This document shows, in pieces, positions 6,851-9,550 of a stretch of DNA of 9,550 bases. The notes beneath the pieces are model-generated. The model saw only the letters and a program-made list of their open reading frames with translations. It was not told the origin of the DNA and did not search any database. The translations under genes were made by a program, and so were the position numbers. This stretch comes from an uncultured Solobacterium sp. (GTDB lineage Bacteria > Bacillota_I > Bacilli_A > Erysipelotrichales > Erysipelotrichaceae), in NCBI GenBank assembly GCA_938041275.1, contig CALISH010000072.1, forward strand, positions 1 through 9,550, in the 5' to 3' direction. Position 1 is the first letter of the stretch; every line of letters starts with the position of its first letter.

Positions 6851-8374
6851 TTATACTAGTGGGATAAATACATTTAGAACTGCTCTAAATACCTTTACGA
6901 TCCATACTGTATCACGTACCTCTTCATATGTAACTTCTTGTGATACTTCAAGTGCTTCTAAAAAATTCTCTTTCATCTTGTATACTGAATCTGTATCATA
7001 CATCACTACACCATTTTCAAAGTGTAGGAAGTAACTACGGTAGTCTGTATTCGCTGTACCCACAATCCCAAATTTATCATCAGCTACCATATTCTTAGCA
7101 TGATTGAAACCTGGTGTATACTCATAGATTTTAACACCATTTGAAATCAAATCGAAATAATGACCTCGTGTAATTTGGAATACAAACTTTTTATCTGGAA
7201 TATGTGGTGTTAAAATACGCACATCCACGCCATTCTTCGCAGCCATCTTTAGTGCAGTCTTCATTGACTCCGTTAATATTAAATAAGGCGCATCGATATA
7301 GATATATTTCTTTGCGTGTTGAATCATGTTTAGGTGTACATTTAACGCAAATGGCTCTTCATCTGTAGGTGTATCAGAATACGGTTGATAAAACCCCTTC
7401 GCATTTTCAGGATACTGATATAACAAATGATATTGCTCGTAATCGATACTATCATTTGTGCCACGAACATAGGTATACATCCCTAAAAACATACATGTAA
7501 AGGACCATACCGCATCACCCTCAATCATGATGGCACTGTCCTTCCAATAACCAAAGCGACGATGACGATTGATATATTCATCTGAGATATTCACACCACC
7601 TGTAAAGGCAACACGGTTATCTACCACCGTAATCTTACGGTGATCACGGTTATTCATAAGAGCTGCTAAAGATGGACGTATCTTATTGAAACGATAGGTT
7701 TCAATTCCACGTTTTTGAAGTTGTTTATCAAAGTGAATTGGGATATCCAAAGCTCCAAAATCATCATAAATCATGACGACCTTGACACCCTGTCGAACCT
7801 TTTCCTCAAGTAACGCAACCAAATCATCTAACATCCAACCTTGATTAATAATGAAATATTCCAAGAAGATAAAATGCTTTGCACTAGAAAGTTCTTTTCT
7901 AAATACTGGATACCATTCTTCACCACTCTTGAAATAGGTGCTTGTAGTGTGTTCATAGACTGGAAAACCACCACCGCGAATCCCATAACGGAAGATCTGT
8001 TTAGCGTCTTCATCGTGGATATCATCAAGAATTGATTCATCTGGTTTGATTAGATCTGAAAGGGAACGTGTTGCACGTACGGTTCCATGATGTAGTTTTT
8101 TCGGTACCTTACGGTTTCCAGTAATCAGGTAGAGTGGAACTCCAATCACTGGTGCAGCTAGAACCAATAATAACCAACCAATCTTATACGATGGATCGTT
8201 TCTTCGATTGATAATATAGATTGCGATAATCAGCGCTAAAATATCCAGCACTGGCATTGCAGTTCCATACGTTGTATAACCATAAAACAGTACTACAAAA
8301 AATCCCAACTGTAATAGGAGCAGTGGGATCACTACCATTAATCGACCTGTCAGTACTCGCCATAATTTTTTCAT
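6851..8374 (-). CDS. cls: Cardiolipin synthase
   Basis: A 507-residue membrane enzyme of the bacterial Cls family, which condenses two phosphatidylglycerols into cardiolipin and glycerol. The N-terminus has a hydrophobic segment at ~12-33 and two more at ~41-57 and ~66-86 (the PLDc_N anchor region, with the family motif DPSYKIGWLLLV). Two complete HKD motifs follow: HRKITVVD (H245, K247, D252) with GGVNISDEY after it, and HAKNMVAD (H425, K427, D432) with GTANTDYRS after it. Length is normal and no key residue is missing. ATG 8374 is right for the family, but it has no ribosome binding site at usable spacing; the nearest GGAG is 17 bases away. An extended -10 promoter sits directly upstream, so the mRNA may be leaderless. 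The patatin gene follows in the same operon. Confidence 0.95.
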   Translation of the reverse strand: MKKLWRVLTGRLMVVIPLLLLQLGFFVVLFYGYTTYGTAMPVLDILALIIAIYIINRRNDPSYKIGWLLLVLAAPVIGVPLYLITGNRKVPKKLHHGTVRATRSLSDLIKPDESILDDIHDEDAKQIFRYGIRGGGFPVYEHTTSTYFKSGEEWYPVFRKELSSAKHFIFLEYFIINQGWMLDDLVALLEEKVRQGVKVVMIYDDFGALDIPIHFDKQLQKRGIETYRFNKIRPSLAALMNNRDHRKITVVDNRVAFTGGVNISDEYINRHRRFGYWKDSAIMIEGDAVWSFTCMFLGMYTYVRGTNDSIDYEQYHLLYQYPENAKGFYQPYSDTPTDEEPFALNVHLNMIQHAKKYIYIDAPYLILTESMKTALKMAAKNGVDVRILTPHIPDKKFVFQITRGHYFDLISNGVKIYEYTPGFNHAKNMVADDKFGIVGTANTDYRSYFLHFENGVVMYDTDSVYKMKENFLEALEVSQEVTYEEVRDTVWIVKVFRAVLNVFIPLV

Positions 8375-8380
8375 AAAAGT

Positions 8381-8389
8381 ATTATACCA
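8381..8389 (-). promoter_or_regulatory. Extended -10 promoter of cls
   Basis: The minus strand reads TGGTATAAT, a perfect extended -10 element (TGnTATAAT), with only six bases (ACTTTT) between it and the cls ATG. A start site seven bases after the hexamer would fall on the A of that ATG. No good -35 is present at 16-18 bases, which extended -10 promoters do not require. Confidence 0.6.
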
Positions 8390-8405
8390 AACTCCTTTTT
8401 TTATT

Positions 8406-8418
8406 CTCTAAATTAGAG
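8406..8418. promoter_or_regulatory. Palindrome CTCTAA-A-TTAGAG at the cls -35 position
   Basis: A perfect 6-base inverted repeat with a single central base overlaps the stop codon of the GNAT gene and covers the -35 position of the cls promoter. The one-base centre makes an RNA hairpin unlikely and a protein-binding site more likely. It does not match an operator I know. Confidence 0.35.
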
Positions 8419-8859
8419 TGTCAATAAATAGATATTCTTAACTTTCTCTCCACGTCGATACAACCAATGATGTTTAGGAACATTCACTGTCTGTAGTAGT
8501 TCTGCGTGTAGAGATTGTATTGTCTTATCACTTGCGATATTGTCTGGTGAACACGTGATAATCACTTTACGAAAGTGATATTCCTCTTTTGCGATTTGTA
8601 ATAGTAACTTACATGCATGATAAGCATAATGATGACCACGAAATCCATCATAGATACGATAGCCTATATTTCCTGCATAGTATAATTCTTCATCCATGCC
8701 CAGTCGTAAATCACATTCCCCAATACACTCATATTCTCCATGACGATAAATGCTATAGACGATTGATTTTGGGGAACGATTAAAAAACGAAACTGGAATT
8801 ACTTCCCGAATCCTTAAATCAATACTTTCCGACTCATATAGCTGTTTCTTTACCATCAC
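8413..8859 (-). CDS. GNAT-family N-acetyltransferase
   Basis: A 148-residue (147 from the ATG) acetyltransferase with the GNAT core. The order is beta strands IVYSIYRHGEYECIGECDLRL (32-52), GNIGYRIYDGFRG (63-75), and the acetyl-CoA pyrophosphate loop RGHHYA (74-79), which fits the R/Q-x-x-G-x-G/A signature. After that comes helix YHACKLLLQIAKEEY, then the strand and helix VIITCSPDNIASDKTIQSL (99-117), in which N107 and the following Ser/Lys are typical. The acyl acceptor cannot be told from sequence. The frame begins at GTG 8859, but ATG 8856 directly after it has AGGA at a better spacing (eight bases) and is my preferred start. The gene lies seven bases after the glycosyltransferase and shares its transcript. 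Confidence 0.85.
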   Translation of the reverse strand: MMVKKQLYESESIDLRIREVIPVSFFNRSPKSIVYSIYRHGEYECIGECDLRLGMDEELYYAGNIGYRIYDGFRGHHYAYHACKLLLQIAKEEYHFRKVIITCSPDNIASDKTIQSLHAELLQTVNVPKHHWLYRRGEKVKNIYLLTL

Positions 8860-8866
8860 AAGTTTC

Positions 8867-9550
8867 CTATAGCTTTTCTTTTACAATATATACCGGTCTA
8901 TCTTTTACTTCCATGTATGTCTTTGCTAGATATTGGCCAATCACACCAATGGATAATAGTTGTAGTCCAGATGCCAGTAAGATAATACATACCAGTGATG
9001 GCCAACCAGCAGTTGGATCACCAAACATTAACTTACGAATTACTACAAATATAATCATCAAAAAGGAAATCAAACAAAATACCACTCCTACAAAAGAAGA
9101 CATGGATAATAGTGCTGTAGAATATGCGGTTAGACCATCAAATGCGTATTTCCATAATTGCCAAAATGACCACTTGGATTGACCATATTTACGTTGTACG
9201 TTTTCATACGCAACCCACTTTGTCTGAAATCCAACCCAACTAAAGATTCCCTTGGAGAATCGATTCTTTTCCGTAACGGAAAGTACCGCCTCAACTACCC
9301 TTGTATTCATGACGCGATAATCTCTTGCGCCATCCATCACTTTTGTCTGTGAGAAACAATTTAAAATCTTATAAAATACTTTTGTTTTTTCTTCTCTATC
9401 ACCCCTTTCAGTAGTTTGAAAGAAAATATCCGCAAGCGATTGTTCAAGTCCAACTACATCAATCTCTAAAAGGGCAAGTAATCTTCTTGCTTTGGAATTA
9501 CGCTGTGAAATAACGCCAAAAAGTAAGTGCTCTGGCTCAATAAATGAATA
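8867..9550 (-). CDS. Chimeric frame: Clp N-domain repeat joined to C-terminal half of a GT2 glycosyltransferase (5' end outside window)
   Basis: The minus-strand frame is open for 227 residues from the window edge to TAG 8867-8869. Residues ~45-227 are the second half of a GtrB/DPM-like polyprenyl-phosphate glycosyltransferase: ERGDREEKTKVFYKIL, VMDGARDYRVM, NRFSKGIFSWVGF and YGQSKWSFWQLWKYAFDGL, then two membrane helices (~150-171 and ~184-206) and EVKDRPVYIVKEKL. The usual first half (about 140-160 residues, with the DDGSxD and DxD nucleotide-sugar motifs) is absent. In its place residues 1-43 read as a Clp_N repeat, with IEPEHLLFGVI (4-14) and RRLLALLEIDVVGLEQSL (22-39), as at the N-terminus of ClpA/ClpC. 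The first available internal start is GTG 9340, well inside the glycosyltransferase, so a protein starting there would be a catalytically dead membrane fragment. It is probably a pseudogene by fusion, unless the assembly is wrong. Confidence 0.75.
   Translation of the reverse strand, partial: YSFIEPEHLLFGVISQRNSKARRLLALLEIDVVGLEQSLADIFFQTTERGDREEKTKVFYKILNCFSQTKVMDGARDYRVMNTRVVEAVLSVTEKNRFSKGIFSWVGFQTKWVAYENVQRKYGQSKWSFWQLWKYAFDGLTAYSTALLSMSSFVGVVFCLISFLMIIFVVIRKLMFGDPTAGWPSLVCIILLASGLQLLSIGVIGQYLAKTYMEVKDRPVYIVKEKL

Noticed and set aside
541..8374. Functional link between the PLD domain of the helicase and the PLD domains of cls
   Set aside because: Both belong to the same large superfamily, but the motifs, partners and operons differ; the shared fold is coincidence.
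8419..8424. A perfect TTGACA on the minus strand upstream of cls
   Set aside because: It is 32 bases from the TATAAT at 8381-8386, far beyond a workable spacer, and lies within the GNAT coding end.

Overview
The window is low-GC DNA with Bacillota-type expression signals (AGGAGG-like ribosome binding sites, TATAAT promoters, A/T-rich spacers). The gene content fits a gut or oral Erysipelotrichia-like firmicute, but that placement is an impression from protein style, not a demonstrated assignment.

Left block (1-3965, all minus strand). A compact operon reads from right to left: a 71-residue XRE/Cro-type DNA-binding protein, a ~1060-residue protein joining a phospholipase-D-like (HKD) domain to a Swi2/Snf2-type helicase, and the N-terminal 184 residues of an Eco57I-family DNA methyltransferase cut by the window edge. 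Consecutive genes overlap. This looks like a restriction-like defence operon: the methylase would supply modification and recognition, the PLD-helicase would supply translocation and possibly cleavage, and the small regulator would control expression. A TATAAT promoter and a perfect CTTGCA-N4-TGCAAG palindrome lie upstream of the regulator.

Middle block (3966-5983). This is an accessory scar. It has a bidirectional intrinsic terminator, a structured leader, an orphan gene with a sigma-region-4-like helix-turn-helix (plus strand), a curious pair of interleaved inverted repeats, and a decayed IS1595/ISXO2-type transposase. The transposase has an Asn where a catalytic Asp is expected, an apparent internal deletion and an in-frame nonsense codon. 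After it come a hairpin and an 11-codon ORF with a strong ribosome binding site, probably the stub of another lost gene.

Right block (5984-9550, all minus strand). These genes are visibly richer in G+C and look like resident envelope or lipid genes: a glycosyltransferase-2 C-terminal half, a GNAT acetyltransferase, a cardiolipin synthase (cls) and a patatin-like phospholipase, with gaps of 7 to 37 bases. cls has its own extended -10 promoter placed so that its mRNA would be leaderless. The glycosyltransferase reading frame does not begin with the usual nucleotide-sugar-binding half. Upstream it runs in frame into a Clp N-domain repeat, so the gene is a chimera through a deletion or rearrangement, a real fusion, or an assembly error.
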